Counted from the first letter of the stretch, positions 1-9,289 are shown. The stretch is 64,000 nucleotides of DNA from Spirosoma taeanense (GCF_013127955.1 NZ_CP053435.1:4898001-4962000); one strand, 5' to 3'. Program-made: numbers and translations. Notes: generated from the letters alone by a model not told the origin.

Positions 1-370
1 TAATTACCTTCCGGGCCTGATAGCGGTCGCCGGTTTTGGTCGTTACGGTAAACAGGTCGCCTTCTTTATGCACCGCCCAGACTTCCTGAAACAGTTTGAA
101 ATTCAGTTTGTAATAAGCCGCGGCTTTACGGTAATACTGCAGAGCCTCGTCGCGGCCTGCTTTTACGCTCGAAATTGAGAACGGCAATCCGCCAATTTCA
201 ATGTTCTCGGCGGTGGAAAAAAACCGCATCCGGCGCGGGTACTGCCGGATCGATTCGGTCAGGCTACCCATCTCCAGAATCAGGTGGCTCAGGCCCGCTT
301 TGGTTGCTTCAATACCGGCTGCCAGCCCACAGGGGCCACCGCCAACTATAATGACGTCGAATGTTTGCAT
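1..370 (-). CDS. ypdA: YpdA-type bacilliredoxin reductase, N-terminal part (runs off window)
   Basis: Translating the minus strand from the ATG at 370 gives MQTFDVIIVGGGPCGLAAGI, then an open frame of 123 codons to the window edge. The GGGPCGLAAG stretch is the dinucleotide-binding GxGxxG loop, with the Pro-Cys characteristic of the YpdA family. That family is thought to reduce bacillithiol-mixed disulfides with NADPH. The later IRQYPRRMRFFSTAENIEIGG segment also fits this family better than thioredoxin reductase. Only the FAD-binding start is present. It is divergent from priA, so the roughly 180 bp between them holds both promoters. Confidence 0.8.
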   Translation of the reverse strand, partial: MQTFDVIIVGGGPCGLAAGIEATKAGLSHLILEMGSLTESIRQYPRRMRFFSTAENIEIGGLPFSISSVKAGRDEALQYYRKAAAYYKLNFKLFQEVWAVHKEGDLFTVTTKTGDRYQARKVI

Positions 371-496
371 ACGTAAAACGCGGGGTCGGTTCCTTCTTTT
401 TGCGGGCAGAAACCCGCACTCTACGGTACTAACACCTAAAAAACCTGCAAAGGTTTGGTTACGAGCGTCTTTTTGCAAACCGGTTAAATTCCCGGG

Positions 497-525
497 TTGC
501 GCGCCGACCTTTATGCTTATCTTTA
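497..525 (+). promoter_or_regulatory. Probable priA promoter (Bacteroidota -33/-7)
   Basis: A TTG at 497-499 lies 18 nt before TATCTTTA at 518-525, which matches the Bacteroidota -7 consensus TAnnTTTG at 7 of 8 positions. It would start transcription about 20 nt before the GTG used by priA. This supports that start, since no ATG lies close by. Confidence 0.4.
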
Positions 526-550
526 CTTGGCATACCGCCTGAATTGACCC

Positions 551-3079
551 GTGGAGAATCAGATTTACTCGCTCTTTTCGCCCCTCGAAGCCGACGAAGT
601 CACCTTCTTTGCCGATTTGATCCTGCCCATTCCCGTCCCGAAACTCTTTACGTATCGGGTGCCGCGGGGAATGGCCGAAGCGCTCAAAATCGGTGCGCGG
701 GTTATCGTTCCCTTTGGCCGCAACAACGGGCGGGTACTGACGGCCGTTGTCGCCCGGCTTCACCACACGCCCCCCACGGGGTATCAGGCCCGCTACATTA
801 GCGAAGTTCTCGACGAGTACCCGCTGGTAACCGGTTACCAGCTGGAGCTGTTCCGCTGGATGGCCGAGTATTATATGTGCTGCATTGGCGACGTAATGAA
901 CGTAGCGCTGCCTTCCGGCCTGAAAATATCGAGCCAGTCGAAGGTGCAGTTTAACCCCGATTTCGATTATCCCGAACTGCTCACCGAGTTTGAAGAAACG
1001 CTGCTGGCCGAGCTGAAAAAGCACCCGGCCCTCTCCTACGACGAACTCGGTCGGCTGGTGGGCGAAGGCGGTAACGTTCCGGCCCTGATCAAGTCGCTGG
1101 TCGGGAAAAAAGCGGTGATCGTCTTCGAGGAAGTCAAAGAAAAATACATTCCCAAGATGGTGCGGAAGATTCGGCTGCACCGCAACTACGAAGAAAAAGA
1201 GCAGTTGCTGGCTCTGCTCCAGCGGCTGGAGAAGCTGCCCAAACAGCAGGAGGTAGTGATGCGCTACCTGCGCCACGTACCCATGCAGCACAACCCTGCC
1301 CTGAACCAGAAAGGGCTGGACAAAAGCATTCTGAATCAGGACGACGCGCTGTCGCAGTCGTCGCTGACCACGCTGATTAAAAACGCAGTTTTCGAAACCT
1401 TCGAGGTCATTCAGCCCCGGTTCGCAGATAACGCCCCGGATGCGCCGGTCGAAATCCGACTTACCGAACACCAGCAGCGGGCGTCGGACCAGATCATGGC
1501 TCAGTTCGAGCGGCAGAACATTGTCCTGTTTCATGGTATTACGGGCAGCGGCAAGACCGAAGTTTATATTGACCTTATCCAGCAGGCCCTCGCCGGCGGC
1601 TCACAAGTGCTGTATCTCCTGCCCGAAATTGCCCTGACCACCCAGATCGTGGTGCGGTTACAGCGCGTATTCGGCGATAAGATGGGGATTTACCATTCCA
1701 AGTTTTCGGATAATGAGCGGGTGGAGGTCTGGAAAGGCGTCGTGTCGGGGCAGTACCAGTTCGTGGTAGGCGTTCGATCGGCGGTGTTCCTGCCGTTCGA
1801 TAATCTGGGGTTGATTATCGTGGACGAAGAACACGAAACCAGCTACAAACAGCACGACCCGGCCCCGCGCTACCACGCCCGCGATGTAGCGATCATGCTG
1901 GCCCACTGGCAGCAGGCTAAAGTGCTGCTGGGTTCGGCCACGCCCTCGCTCGAAACCTATTATCAGGCGAAACAGGGTCGGTACGGTCTTGTGGAGTTAT
2001 TCCACCGCTTCGGCAACGCAACCCTGCCCAACATCCTGCTAGTGGATACCAAACGTGAAAAACAGCAGAAGACGATGAAAAATGAATTCTCGTCGGCTCT
2101 GCTTGAAGCGCTGGAGCGTAATCTGGACCGAAAAGAACAAAGTATTCTGTTTCAGAACCGGCGTGGCTATTCGCCCTATATGCAGTGCGAAGACTGCGAC
2201 TGGACGGCCGAGTGCGACAACTGCGCCGTTAGCCTGACCTATCACCAGCGCGACGCCGAACTGCGCTGTCACTACTGCGGCCACAAGGAACAGGTCCCCC
2301 GCATCTGCCCGACCTGCGGCTCGACCAAAGTCCGGACGATTGGGTTCGGCACCGAGAAACTGGAAGATCAGCTACAGATTTTTTTCCCTCAGTCGCGGGT
2401 GTTACGTATGGATCTGGACACTACCCGCGCTAAAAATGCGTATCAGCAGATCATCCAGGAGTTTGAAGGCGGTCAGGTGGATATGCTCGTCGGTACGCAG
2501 ATGATTACCAAAGGTCTGGACTTCGACAACGTTAGTCTGGTCGGTATTTTCGACGCTGATCGGCTGATTCATTTCCCGGATTTTCGGGCAACCGAGCGTT
2601 CGTTCCAGATGCTGACGCAGGTCAGCGGACGGGCGGGCCGTCGCGCCGGTCGGCAGGGTACAGTCCTGATTCAGACCGCCAACCCACAGCAGACCATTCT
2701 GCAAAAGATCATCCAGAACGACTACAAGGGACTCTTTGACGAAGAGATTCAGGAGCGGCAGAACTTCAACTACCCGCCTTTCTCGCGGCTGATTAAACTG
2801 ACCGTCCGCCATCCAGACAAGACGATCAGCCACCAGGCCGCCGAACGCCTGGCAGCCGAGCTCACCGATGCCCTTGGCAGCAGCCGCGTGCTGGGGCCCG
2901 AAGAGCCCCTCGTCGAGCGCATCCGTAACCAGTTCCTGTTCGATATCCTGATCAAGATCGAACGGGAAAAGGTGAACGTAAAGGCTGTGAAAGCCTACAT
3001 CCAGGACCGCATCAACGACATCCTGACTGACAAAGGTCTCCGCCAGGTCAGCATCGTAACGGACGTTGACTGTTTGTAG
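551..3079 (+). CDS. priA: Primosomal protein N' (replication restart helicase PriA)
   Basis: PriA is the 3'-5' DNA helicase that reloads the replisome at stalled forks. The 842-residue length is normal. A 3'-DNA-binding domain comes first (TFFADLILPIPVPKLFTYRVP near residues 14-35). Walker A GITGSGKTEVY is near residue 330 and the DEEH box near 424. Eight cysteines in CxxC pairs between about residues 545 and 590 form the two-zinc insertion. GTQMITKGLDFDNV and SGRAGRRAGRQG are late helicase motifs. The start is GTG: the usual family N-terminus begins just after it and no ATG is near. The gene is convergent with the next one, with only 4 nt between the stops. Confidence 0.96.
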   Translation: MENQIYSLFSPLEADEVTFFADLILPIPVPKLFTYRVPRGMAEALKIGARVIVPFGRNNGRVLTAVVARLHHTPPTGYQARYISEVLDEYPLVTGYQLELFRWMAEYYMCCIGDVMNVALPSGLKISSQSKVQFNPDFDYPELLTEFEETLLAELKKHPALSYDELGRLVGEGGNVPALIKSLVGKKAVIVFEEVKEKYIPKMVRKIRLHRNYEEKEQLLALLQRLEKLPKQQEVVMRYLRHVPMQHNPALNQKGLDKSILNQDDALSQSSLTTLIKNAVFETFEVIQPRFADNAPDAPVEIRLTEHQQRASDQIMAQFERQNIVLFHGITGSGKTEVYIDLIQQALAGGSQVLYLLPEIALTTQIVVRLQRVFGDKMGIYHSKFSDNERVEVWKGVVSGQYQFVVGVRSAVFLPFDNLGLIIVDEEHETSYKQHDPAPRYHARDVAIMLAHWQQAKVLLGSATPSLETYYQAKQGRYGLVELFHRFGNATLPNILLVDTKREKQQKTMKNEFSSALLEALERNLDRKEQSILFQNRRGYSPYMQCEDCDWTAECDNCAVSLTYHQRDAELRCHYCGHKEQVPRICPTCGSTKVRTIGFGTEKLEDQLQIFFPQSRVLRMDLDTTRAKNAYQQIIQEFEGGQVDMLVGTQMITKGLDFDNVSLVGIFDADRLIHFPDFRATERSFQMLTQVSGRAGRRAGRQGTVLIQTANPQQTILQKIIQNDYKGLFDEEIQERQNFNYPPFSRLIKLTVRHPDKTISHQAAERLAAELTDALGSSRVLGPEEPLVERIRNQFLFDILIKIEREKVNVKAVKAYIQDRINDILTDKGLRQVSIVTDVDCL

Positions 3080-3083
3080 AGGC

Positions 3084-4391
3084 TTATACCGGGTACTGCC
3101 ATTCACCCCGGTAGGCCCGGCCCAGCAGTTTGTTGGCCTCAGGGTCGTTAGGAATCTGGCTGCCATCCCACTCTACACTCCGGCCTAGTTTCATAGACAG
3201 CATACCCAGCAGGGCCATGTTCGTTGAGCGGTGCCCAATCTCAATGTCGCATACCGGCGTTTTGTTGTTCTTGATGCTGTCCAGGAAGTTGGCCCAGAGC
3301 TGCGCAATGTTCTGATCGTCGGGTTTATTGAGCTGAGCGTCCTGATGAATAACTGGTTTTTTAGAATCAGCCGGATAGAACGTCCAGCCGTCGAGCCAGC
3401 CCATGTGGAAGGTGCCTTCAGCCCCATAGAAATAAACCCCTACGGCCTGCTGCGGATGCGTTTTTTCGGCGTTGTTACCCGCAAAGGTCCGCTGCTCCCA
3501 AACGGCGGTGAAGTCCTCAAATTCATAGGTAGCGACCTGATGGTCGGGCGCGTCGGTGCTGTTCTGCAGAATAGACCGTCCGCCCGTTGAATACACCTTG
3601 CGGGGGTGTTTTTCCTCTGTCCACCACAGAATCTGGTCGAGCCAGTGGATACCCCAGTCGCCCAGCACGCCATTACCGTAATCCAGAAAGTTACGCCATC
3701 CGCGGGGGTGCATGGCCGGGTTGAAGGGCCGCAACGGCGCCGGTCCGCACCACATATTCCAGTCCATTTCCTTAGGCGCTTCGGTATTGGGCGTAGGTTG
3801 CCCCGGACCGCCTGCGTAATACACAAACGCCCGCGCCATCCCAATTTTACCGGCTTTCCCCGACTTCAGGAACTCCATGCCCGATACGTTATGGGGCGAT
3901 ACGCGCCGGTGCGTACCCACCTGACAAACCCGGCCCGTCTGCCGGGCGGTCTTCACCATCGCTTTTCCTTCGTTGATCGTGTGGCTAATGGGCTTTTCGA
4001 CATACACATGCGCGCCGGCCTGCATGGCCGCAATCGCCACGAGCGGATGCCAGTGGTCGGGCGTGGCCACAATGACGATTTCGGGTTTCTCGGCCGCCAG
4101 CATCTCCCGGTAATCCTTGTAGAGTTTCGGTTTATCGGAGGTGAATTTAGCGAATTCGTCGCTGGCCGTTTTGAGCTGCCGGCTGTCCACGTCGCAGAGG
4201 GCGACGACTTTCGATTCGCCTGCCTGGATGGCGCAGCGCATGATGTTGGTTCCCCACCAGCCTGAACCTACCAGAGCTGTCCGGTATTTCTGAGCGGGTT
4301 TGCGGGTGATAAACGCCCGAACCTGCAGCGGATCGGTGATCAGGGTGGCGCTCGCGAGCGCGGAGGTTTTCAGAAAGTCAGAGCGGTTCAT
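3084..4391 (-). CDS. Gfo/Idh/MocA family oxidoreductase, exported
   Basis: An NAD(P)-dependent sugar oxidoreductase family member of 435 residues. An N-terminal signal-like stretch (MNRSDFLKTSALASATLI) is followed by a Rossmann domain (TALVGSGWWGTNIMRCAI) and the family EKP motif in YVEKPISH. The leader resembles the Tat leaders of related proteins but has NR instead of RR, so the export route is uncertain. The WNMWCGPAP and GDWGIHWLDQ segments are typical of the exported Bacteroidota subfamily, whose substrates are mostly unknown. It stands alone between priA (convergent) and the M19 dipeptidase gene upstream, with a hairpin 4 nt before its ATG. Confidence 0.85.
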   Translation of the reverse strand: MNRSDFLKTSALASATLITDPLQVRAFITRKPAQKYRTALVGSGWWGTNIMRCAIQAGESKVVALCDVDSRQLKTASDEFAKFTSDKPKLYKDYREMLAAEKPEIVIVATPDHWHPLVAIAAMQAGAHVYVEKPISHTINEGKAMVKTARQTGRVCQVGTHRRVSPHNVSGMEFLKSGKAGKIGMARAFVYYAGGPGQPTPNTEAPKEMDWNMWCGPAPLRPFNPAMHPRGWRNFLDYGNGVLGDWGIHWLDQILWWTEEKHPRKVYSTGGRSILQNSTDAPDHQVATYEFEDFTAVWEQRTFAGNNAEKTHPQQAVGVYFYGAEGTFHMGWLDGWTFYPADSKKPVIHQDAQLNKPDDQNIAQLWANFLDSIKNNKTPVCDIEIGHRSTNMALLGMLSMKLGRSVEWDGSQIPNDPEANKLLGRAYRGEWQYPV

Positions 4392-4394
4392 ACA

Positions 4395-4436
4395 GGAAAA
4401 CGTCAGTCATTTCTAAAAGAGCGACTGACGTTTTCC
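4395..4436 (-). terminator. Hairpin between dipeptidase gene and Gfo/Idh start
   Basis: A perfect 14-bp inverted repeat (4395-4408 and 4423-4436, 14-nt loop) whose arm carries four A/T pairs. It follows the M19 dipeptidase stop on the minus strand, so it probably ends that transcript. It is also only 4 nt from the next start codon and could occlude that ribosome site if transcription reads through. Confidence 0.6.
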
Positions 4437-4496
4437 TTACCGATTCAGAAGCCGTTTGACCGAAATTTAATCGTCAGGCATCCAGCCCGTTTGGTT

Positions 4497-5696
4497 TTAC
4501 TGAACCTTCGCCTGTCCCAGCACCCGCAGCAGGTTGCCGCCCCAGATTTTGGCAATGTCGGCTTCGCTGTAGTTCCGGCGTACCAGCTCGACGGTCAGGT
4601 TTTCGATCTGGCTGACGTCTTCGAGACCGTTGACACCCCCGCCCCCATCAAAATCGCTGCCGATGCCGACATGGTCAATACCCACCAGCTTAACGATGTG
4701 GTCGATATGATCCACAATATCCGACAGACTGGCCCGTTCGGGCGCAAACACTTTCGCCAGCGAATCACTTTCAGCCGCCAGCCGGGCTTCCATCTCGGGG
4801 GTCATGACCTTACCCACCCGCGCCATACGTATCTTGGTTTTAGCCGTCCGGAACGCGTCCGATGGCTTTTTGAGGTAGTCGCTCACGAAGTTAACCTGCA
4901 CCACGCCCCCTTTGGCCGCAATGGCCCGGATCATATCGTCGGTCATATTCCGGGGAAAATCGCACAGCGCCCGGCAGTTGGAGTGCGATGCAATGACGGG
5001 TGCCTTGGAAAGCGCCAGGGCATCGTAGAAGGTGCTGTCGGCCACGTGCGATACGTCGATCAGAATTCCCAGCCGGTTCATTTCGGGCACCACCTGCTTA
5101 CCGAAATCGCTCAGGCCACCGTAAATTGGTCCATCCGGGTCGGTAGAAGAGTCGCCGATGAGGTTGTTAGCAAAATGCGTCAGGGTCATGTACCGGCAAC
5201 CCAGGTCGTAATACGTTTTGAGCAGCGACAAATCGTTACCCACGGGATAGCCATTCTCCATGCCGATAAAAATGGCCCGTTTACCGGCTTTCTGAATGCG
5301 GTAGGCATCGGCGGGCGTCGTGGCCAATTCGGCCTGATCGGGGTGCTTTTTCAGGGCGTCATGAATCAGGGCAAACTGGTTCAGCGCGTTCCGTTTGGCT
5401 TCGGCATGACCTTCGGGCGTACGAGGCCCCTGCGAGGTATAGACCGCAAAGAACATGGCGTCCATGCCCCCCTGCTTCATACGCGGAAAATCAATCTGCG
5501 ACTGGTCACGTTTGGTGTCGTGTGCTTTGCCTACGTCAAAACCGGGTTTCTGCATCATGATGGGCGCATCGGCATGCGTATCGAGCGTCAGAACGCGCTG
5601 GTGAATCCGATGGGCTTTTTTAACAATAGGGTCTTCCTGAGCTGGCGAAACCGAGAGAAGAAAAAACGGGAACAGCGAAAACAGCGTATGCGTCAT
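4497..5696 (-). CDS. Membrane dipeptidase (peptidase family M19)
   Basis: A zinc dipeptidase of the renal-dipeptidase family, 399 residues with a cleavable signal (MTHTLFSLFPFFLLSVSPAQ), so periplasmic or surface-located. Seen: the metal HxD pair in LDTHADAP (residues 39-45), GMENGYPVG, LIDVSHV and ASHSNCRAL, each of which contributes metal or substrate ligands in the family, and GSDFDGGGG near the C-terminus. It would cleave dipeptides, including those with a D-residue at the second position. It is transcribed alone on the minus strand and divergent from ubiE. Confidence 0.92.
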   Translation of the reverse strand: MTHTLFSLFPFFLLSVSPAQEDPIVKKAHRIHQRVLTLDTHADAPIMMQKPGFDVGKAHDTKRDQSQIDFPRMKQGGMDAMFFAVYTSQGPRTPEGHAEAKRNALNQFALIHDALKKHPDQAELATTPADAYRIQKAGKRAIFIGMENGYPVGNDLSLLKTYYDLGCRYMTLTHFANNLIGDSSTDPDGPIYGGLSDFGKQVVPEMNRLGILIDVSHVADSTFYDALALSKAPVIASHSNCRALCDFPRNMTDDMIRAIAAKGGVVQVNFVSDYLKKPSDAFRTAKTKIRMARVGKVMTPEMEARLAAESDSLAKVFAPERASLSDIVDHIDHIVKLVGIDHVGIGSDFDGGGGVNGLEDVSQIENLTVELVRRNYSEADIAKIWGGNLLRVLGQAKVQ

Positions 5697-5893
5697 TAGA
5701 ACGGGGGTTGTATCCAGTAAAATTTACTTGAAAACTACGTAAAGCCGGTCGCAAACGCAACGGTTGGGCCGATTGCCGACGCTGGCGAAACTTTCCGACG
5801 GAACGGCCGGTTCTGTTAGTCAGCAGCAGGCCGTCGTTCGTCGGCCGTCCGTTTGCGCTGTAAATTGCCCGCTGAAAACAGCTTCTTTGCACA

Positions 5894-6622
5894 ATGGCCG
5901 TCGTTCCTTACAAAGACAAAGACACCTCCAAACGCGAGCAGGTCGCCGAAATGTTCGACAATATTTCGCCGAAATACGACCTGCTAAACCACGTCCTGAG
6001 TGGCGGCATTGATATCCTCTGGCGCAAGCGAGCCATCCGCGAATTACGTCCCTACGCCCCCAAAACCATTCTGGACATTGCCACCGGCACGGGTGACTTT
6101 GCCCTGGAAAGTCTCGCCCTAAATCCGCAGCGGGTGATTGGCGTTGATATTTCGGAAGGTATGCTGGCCATTGGCCGGCAGAAGATGAAGAAGCGCGGAG
6201 TGGACCACATCATCGAGATGCGGTCGGGCGATTCGGAAGGATTACCGTTTGGTAACAATGAATTCGATGCTGTCATCGTTTCGTTTGGTGTGCGTAACTT
6301 CGAGAATCTGCTTAAGGGTCTAACCGATATGTACCGCGTAACGCGCCCCGGTGGGGTATGCGTGGTGCTGGAATTTTCGAACCCCCGCCAGTTTCCGTTT
6401 AAACAACTATACGGTTTTTACTCCCGGACCATTCTGCCGCTTATTGGGCGCTTAGTCAGCAAAGACGCATCGGCTTATACCTACCTGCCCGAATCGGTGC
6501 AGGCGTTTCCTGATGGTCCCGACTTTCTGCGCATCTATGAAGCGGCCGGATTTACCAATACCAGATGGATACCGCTTACCTTCGGCGTTGCTTCAATTTA
6601 CATCGGCCAAAAGCAGTCTTAG
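5894..6622 (+). CDS. ubiE: Demethylmenaquinone methyltransferase
   Basis: A SAM-dependent C-methyltransferase (MenG/UbiE) making the last step of menaquinone synthesis, the expected quinone in Bacteroidota. It has 242 residues, the usual size. Motif I is DIATGTGDFAL (about residues 59-69), with GVDISEGML, the post-I IVSFGVRNFENL and the UbiE signature VTRPGGVCVVLEFSNP. The N-terminal MFDNISPKYDLLNHVLSGGID is diagnostic. Its 3' end overlaps the porT-like gene by 58 nt. Confidence 0.95.
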   Translation: MAVVPYKDKDTSKREQVAEMFDNISPKYDLLNHVLSGGIDILWRKRAIRELRPYAPKTILDIATGTGDFALESLALNPQRVIGVDISEGMLAIGRQKMKKRGVDHIIEMRSGDSEGLPFGNNEFDAVIVSFGVRNFENLLKGLTDMYRVTRPGGVCVVLEFSNPRQFPFKQLYGFYSRTILPLIGRLVSKDASAYTYLPESVQAFPDGPDFLRIYEAAGFTNTRWIPLTFGVASIYIGQKQS

Positions 6623-7299
6623 TAGCTGTGCTGGCGCTGCTACTTAGCGTTTCGGCACAGGGACAAGGCTACAAATACGTTCGCAAACACCTCGAACGTT
6701 ACGACGACAAAGAGATCCATTACGGCTTTTTCTTTGCAGCGCCCGTTACGCGTTTCAGCGTGGGCTATAGTCCGGCGTTCATCCGGGCCGACTCCGCCTA
6801 TCGGATTTATTCGCCCAACAAACCCAGTTTTCGGGTGGGATTCGTTGTTAATGCGTATTTAAACGACCGCTTCGACCTGCGCCTGACGCCGGCGGTTTCG
6901 CTGTTCAGCCGCGAGGTGAAGTACGATTATCCGGGCGGCACCACAAAGACCGAAGTGCGCGAATCCACCTGGCTGGATTTCCCGCTCCTGCTGAAGTACA
7001 AGTCCGAACGACGTAACAACAGCCGGATGTATCTGCTGGCGGGTGGTGCCTTCAGCATCGAAACGAACGTACGGCGCAAGGAAATCCAGAGTGCGAGTCG
7101 GCTCAGCACCGGCACAATGGACTTTGCGGTTGAATATGGGGTCGGCTTCGAGCAGTTCTTCGAGTATTTCAAGTTTGCACCCGAGCTGCGTTTCTCGCAC
7201 GGACTGGTCAACCTCTACCGCCCGACCAACAACGCGGCTGGCATTGGCATCAACAAGCTGACCACCCATACCGTAACGCTGTACCTGAATTTCGAGTAA
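6565..7299 (+). CDS. porT: PorT-like outer-membrane beta-barrel protein
   Basis: A 244-residue protein with a signal peptide (AVLVAVLALLLSVSAQGQG) and alternating amphipathic beta strands ending in aromatic residues (VTLYLNFE), as for a small outer-membrane barrel. PorT is a component of the type IX secretion system and in Bacteroidota commonly follows ubiE, as here. I rely on that synteny plus size and fold, because I cannot align it. The chosen ATG lies inside ubiE (58-nt overlap). The next in-frame candidate, a GTG at 6628, would leave too short a signal peptide, so the overlap looks real and suggests translational coupling. Confidence 0.7.
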   Translation: MDTAYLRRCFNLHRPKAVLVAVLALLLSVSAQGQGYKYVRKHLERYDDKEIHYGFFFAAPVTRFSVGYSPAFIRADSAYRIYSPNKPSFRVGFVVNAYLNDRFDLRLTPAVSLFSREVKYDYPGGTTKTEVRESTWLDFPLLLKYKSERRNNSRMYLLAGGAFSIETNVRRKEIQSASRLSTGTMDFAVEYGVGFEQFFEYFKFAPELRFSHGLVNLYRPTNNAAGIGINKLTTHTVTLYLNFE

Positions 7300-7359
7300 T
7301 AAATCGGGCTATTGGCTATCAGCAACTTGCAAAAATTTTACATTTTTTCGAGCCGAAAC

Positions 7360-7391
7360 TTGCAAAATGCCTGAAAAGCCTCCTATATTTG
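7360..7391 (+). promoter_or_regulatory. Promoter of tRNA-Val (Bacteroidota type)
   Basis: TTG at 7360-7362 and TATATTTG at 7384-7391 (perfect TAnnTTTG) are 21 nt apart, about 25 nt before the tRNA. The -33 region belongs to an 11-nt direct repeat (7324-7334 and 7357-7367). Confidence 0.75.
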
Positions 7392-7416
7392 CACTCCCAA
7401 ACGACGGGAAACACAA

Positions 7417-7494
7417 GGGAGTTTAGCTCAGCTGGTTCAGAGCATCTGCCTTACAAGCAGAGGGTCGGCGGTTCGAACCCGTCAACTCCCACCA
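7417..7494 (+). tRNA. tRNA-Val (anticodon TAC)
   Basis: A cloverleaf can be drawn by eye. The acceptor arm GGGAGTT (7417-7423) pairs with AACTCCC (7484-7490) through one G-T-type closing pair. The D arm is GCTCAGCTGGTTCAGAGC. The anticodon stem TCTGC/GCAGA encloses loop CTTACAA with TAC. The T arm has GGTTCGAAC. The discriminator A is followed by encoded CCA (7492-7494). TAC reads GUA and GUG valine codons. Confidence 0.97.
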
Positions 7495-7503
7495 ATCAAA
7501 GAC

Positions 7504-7535
7504 AAGCACTTATCAGAAATGGTAAGTGCTTTTTT
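7504..7535 (+). terminator. Rho-independent terminator of tRNA-Val
   Basis: A 9-bp perfect stem (7504-7512 with 7523-7531), 10-nt loop, then a T run to 7535, placed 10 nt after the tRNA CCA end. Confidence 0.9.
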
Positions 7536-7618
7536 GTTAGCTCAGATCATTAATAAAATCTCTGCTTCTATTCGTCTGCTTTAAGCCCAAAAGGTTTATT
7601 TCGACTACCTTCCTTACC

Positions 7619-8323
7619 ATGAACCGAACGTTGATGAACTGGAGCGGGGGCAAAGATTCGGCGTTGGCGTTGTGGCGCATCCTGCAAACGGGTCAGTATT
7701 CTATTGAAATGCTGCTTACGACGCTGAATGCCCCTAATCGACGAATATCGATGCACGGTGTGCGCGAAGAACTGCTCGATGCTCAGGCCGAACGGCTCGG
7801 CATACCCCAGACGAAATTATTTCTACCCGAAGACAGTTCGATGGCGGATTACCAGCAGCGGATGGGTCGCGCGCTGGAACCGCTCGTGCAGTCGGGAGTT
7901 ACAGCTGCCATTTTCGGCGATATTTTCCTGGCTGATTTGCGGGTATGGCGCGAAACGCAGCTGGCCAGTTGGGGGCTAACCGGTGTTTTTCCACTCTGGC
8001 AACTGGACTCGCAGGCATTGCTGAATGAGTTCTGGGCGGCTGGCTTTGCTACGATTGTGGTCAGCGTAAACAGTCAACATCTCGACGCATCGTTCTGCGG
8101 GCGGGTGCTCGACCAGTCATTCGTCAACGATCTGCCGCCCGGTGTAGATCCCTGCGGAGAGAACGGCGAGTTTCACACGTTTGTCTTTCAGGCCCCCTAC
8201 TTTCGGGAGCCGATTGCCATTCAGGTTGGTGAAACCGTAACGAAAGACTATGTTTTCAAAACCGACACCGGCGACGTAATCACCTTAACGTACTTCTTTA
8301 CCGATTTACAGTTGGTACCGTAA
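7619..8323 (+). CDS. Dph6-related PP-loop ATP pyrophosphatase
   Basis: A 234-residue protein of the diphthine-ammonia-ligase-like (Dph6/MJ0570) superfamily of N-type ATP pyrophosphatases. The PP-loop NWSGGKDSALAL is at residues 7-18. GDIFLADLRVWRE and the C-terminal PCGENGEFHTFVFQAP are family signatures. In eukaryotes Dph6 amidates diphthine on EF2, but bacteria lack diphthamide, so the bacterial role is unknown and is probably an adenylation-amidation of another substrate. It has its own transcription unit and ends in a terminator hairpin. Confidence 0.85.
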   Translation: MNRTLMNWSGGKDSALALWRILQTGQYSIEMLLTTLNAPNRRISMHGVREELLDAQAERLGIPQTKLFLPEDSSMADYQQRMGRALEPLVQSGVTAAIFGDIFLADLRVWRETQLASWGLTGVFPLWQLDSQALLNEFWAAGFATIVVSVNSQHLDASFCGRVLDQSFVNDLPPGVDPCGENGEFHTFVFQAPYFREPIAIQVGETVTKDYVFKTDTGDVITLTYFFTDLQLVP

Positions 8324-8344
8324 AAGCAAGCGGTTGGTGACGAT

Positions 8345-8367
8345 ACCCGTAATAAAGCGGGTTTTTT
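8345..8367 (+). terminator. Terminator of the PP-loop ATPase gene
   Basis: Stem ACCCG/CGGGT (8345-8349, 8358-8362) followed by six T. A second inverted repeat (8366-8373 with 8395-8402) overlaps it and may serve the minus-strand gene that ends at 8451. Confidence 0.6.
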
Positions 8368-8450
8368 ACGAGCTATTACCCATAAAAAAATCCCGCTCGT
8401 AATTTCTCCAAGCAAACACCTTAGCCTTGATAAGGTATCAGGCGCGATTT

Positions 8451-8945
8451 TTATTTTTCCAGCATCGCCACGAACGGGGTCGCATCGGTTATGCCTTCAA
8501 TCTCGCATAAGACTTCAAAAACAGCTTTCAAGCCGTTATACTGATCGGTGTCGATTTCTTCCGGGGTACAGATCGGGTACGTTTTGAAGTGTAGTTTCGT
8601 GTTCATTTCAAATGCTTCTTCCACCAGCGCCAGCTCCTGCCACGTATAGCCTGTACTATCAATCTGGATTTTGGCGGCTCCTGTATATCGGTATGGCCGT
8701 TGTATCTGGGGCCTGTTCAGATAGGTCACGAATACGTCCTGCCAGTCTGAGTTAGGTACTGAACAGTCATAGGTTTGGCCAAGCAGCAGACGTTTCTTCC
8801 GGAAAACCTTACCGCCTACACCTTCGGCCACTAGGGAACCTACTGCACAGGCTGCGCAGTGGCCCTTGGCGAGCGTACCGTTTAAATAGCCTTTAACCAG
8901 GGCACTAATGGCCCGATCGAATCGGTTTTTCTTTGTCGTTTCCAT
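8451..8945 (-). CDS. Uncharacterised Bacteroidota protein with CxxC motif
   Basis: A 164-residue soluble protein starting at METTKKNRFD. An in-frame ATG at 8990 would add 15 residues, but the shorter start resembles family N-termini as I recall them and has an AT-rich leader. Visible features are RFDRAISALVKGYLNGTL and a HCAACAVG motif with two cysteines that could bind metal or be redox active. No catalytic motif is recognisable. From memory, related flavobacterial proteins are often mislabelled as a subunit of Na+-translocating NADH-quinone reductase; nothing here supports that. Function unknown. Confidence 0.65.
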   Translation of the reverse strand: METTKKNRFDRAISALVKGYLNGTLAKGHCAACAVGSLVAEGVGGKVFRKKRLLLGQTYDCSVPNSDWQDVFVTYLNRPQIQRPYRYTGAAKIQIDSTGYTWQELALVEEAFEMNTKLHFKTYPICTPEEIDTDQYNGLKAVFEVLCEIEGITDATPFVAMLEK

Positions 8946-9237
8946 ACCCAGATTTATATAATGCTTACTAATGGAATGGTACGTATTCATTTGTCTGCAA
9001 CCAGATACCGCCGAAAGCCCGCAGGTCTGGCAACGATCAGGCTATCGGCTGAATTCCGCTTTAGCCGATCCGTTTTATAACCTCACTGAAATTGACGTAA
9101 AGGAGTGCTGTAATTCATAACGCTAAACGGTGAAAACCTTCCCTGCTGACAAGCTAAATAGCCAGACTATTTAGCTGCTACCGTACTAACCTCCGGCAGA
9201 CGAGTTAATTTACAAACCTTTCTTAAATTTATAGCTA

Positions 9238-9289
9238 TCTAAGATAAAACGGCCCAACCGTAGCTACAGTTGGGCCGTTTTATCTTAGA
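9238..9289. terminator. Strong bidirectional hairpin in gene-poor region
   Basis: A perfect 21-bp inverted repeat (9238-9258 and 9269-9289) with a 10-nt loop. A-rich outer flank and T-rich outer flank make it terminator-like on both strands. No convincing gene lies beside it: 8946-9808 is about 860 nt without a supportable CDS. Confidence 0.6.
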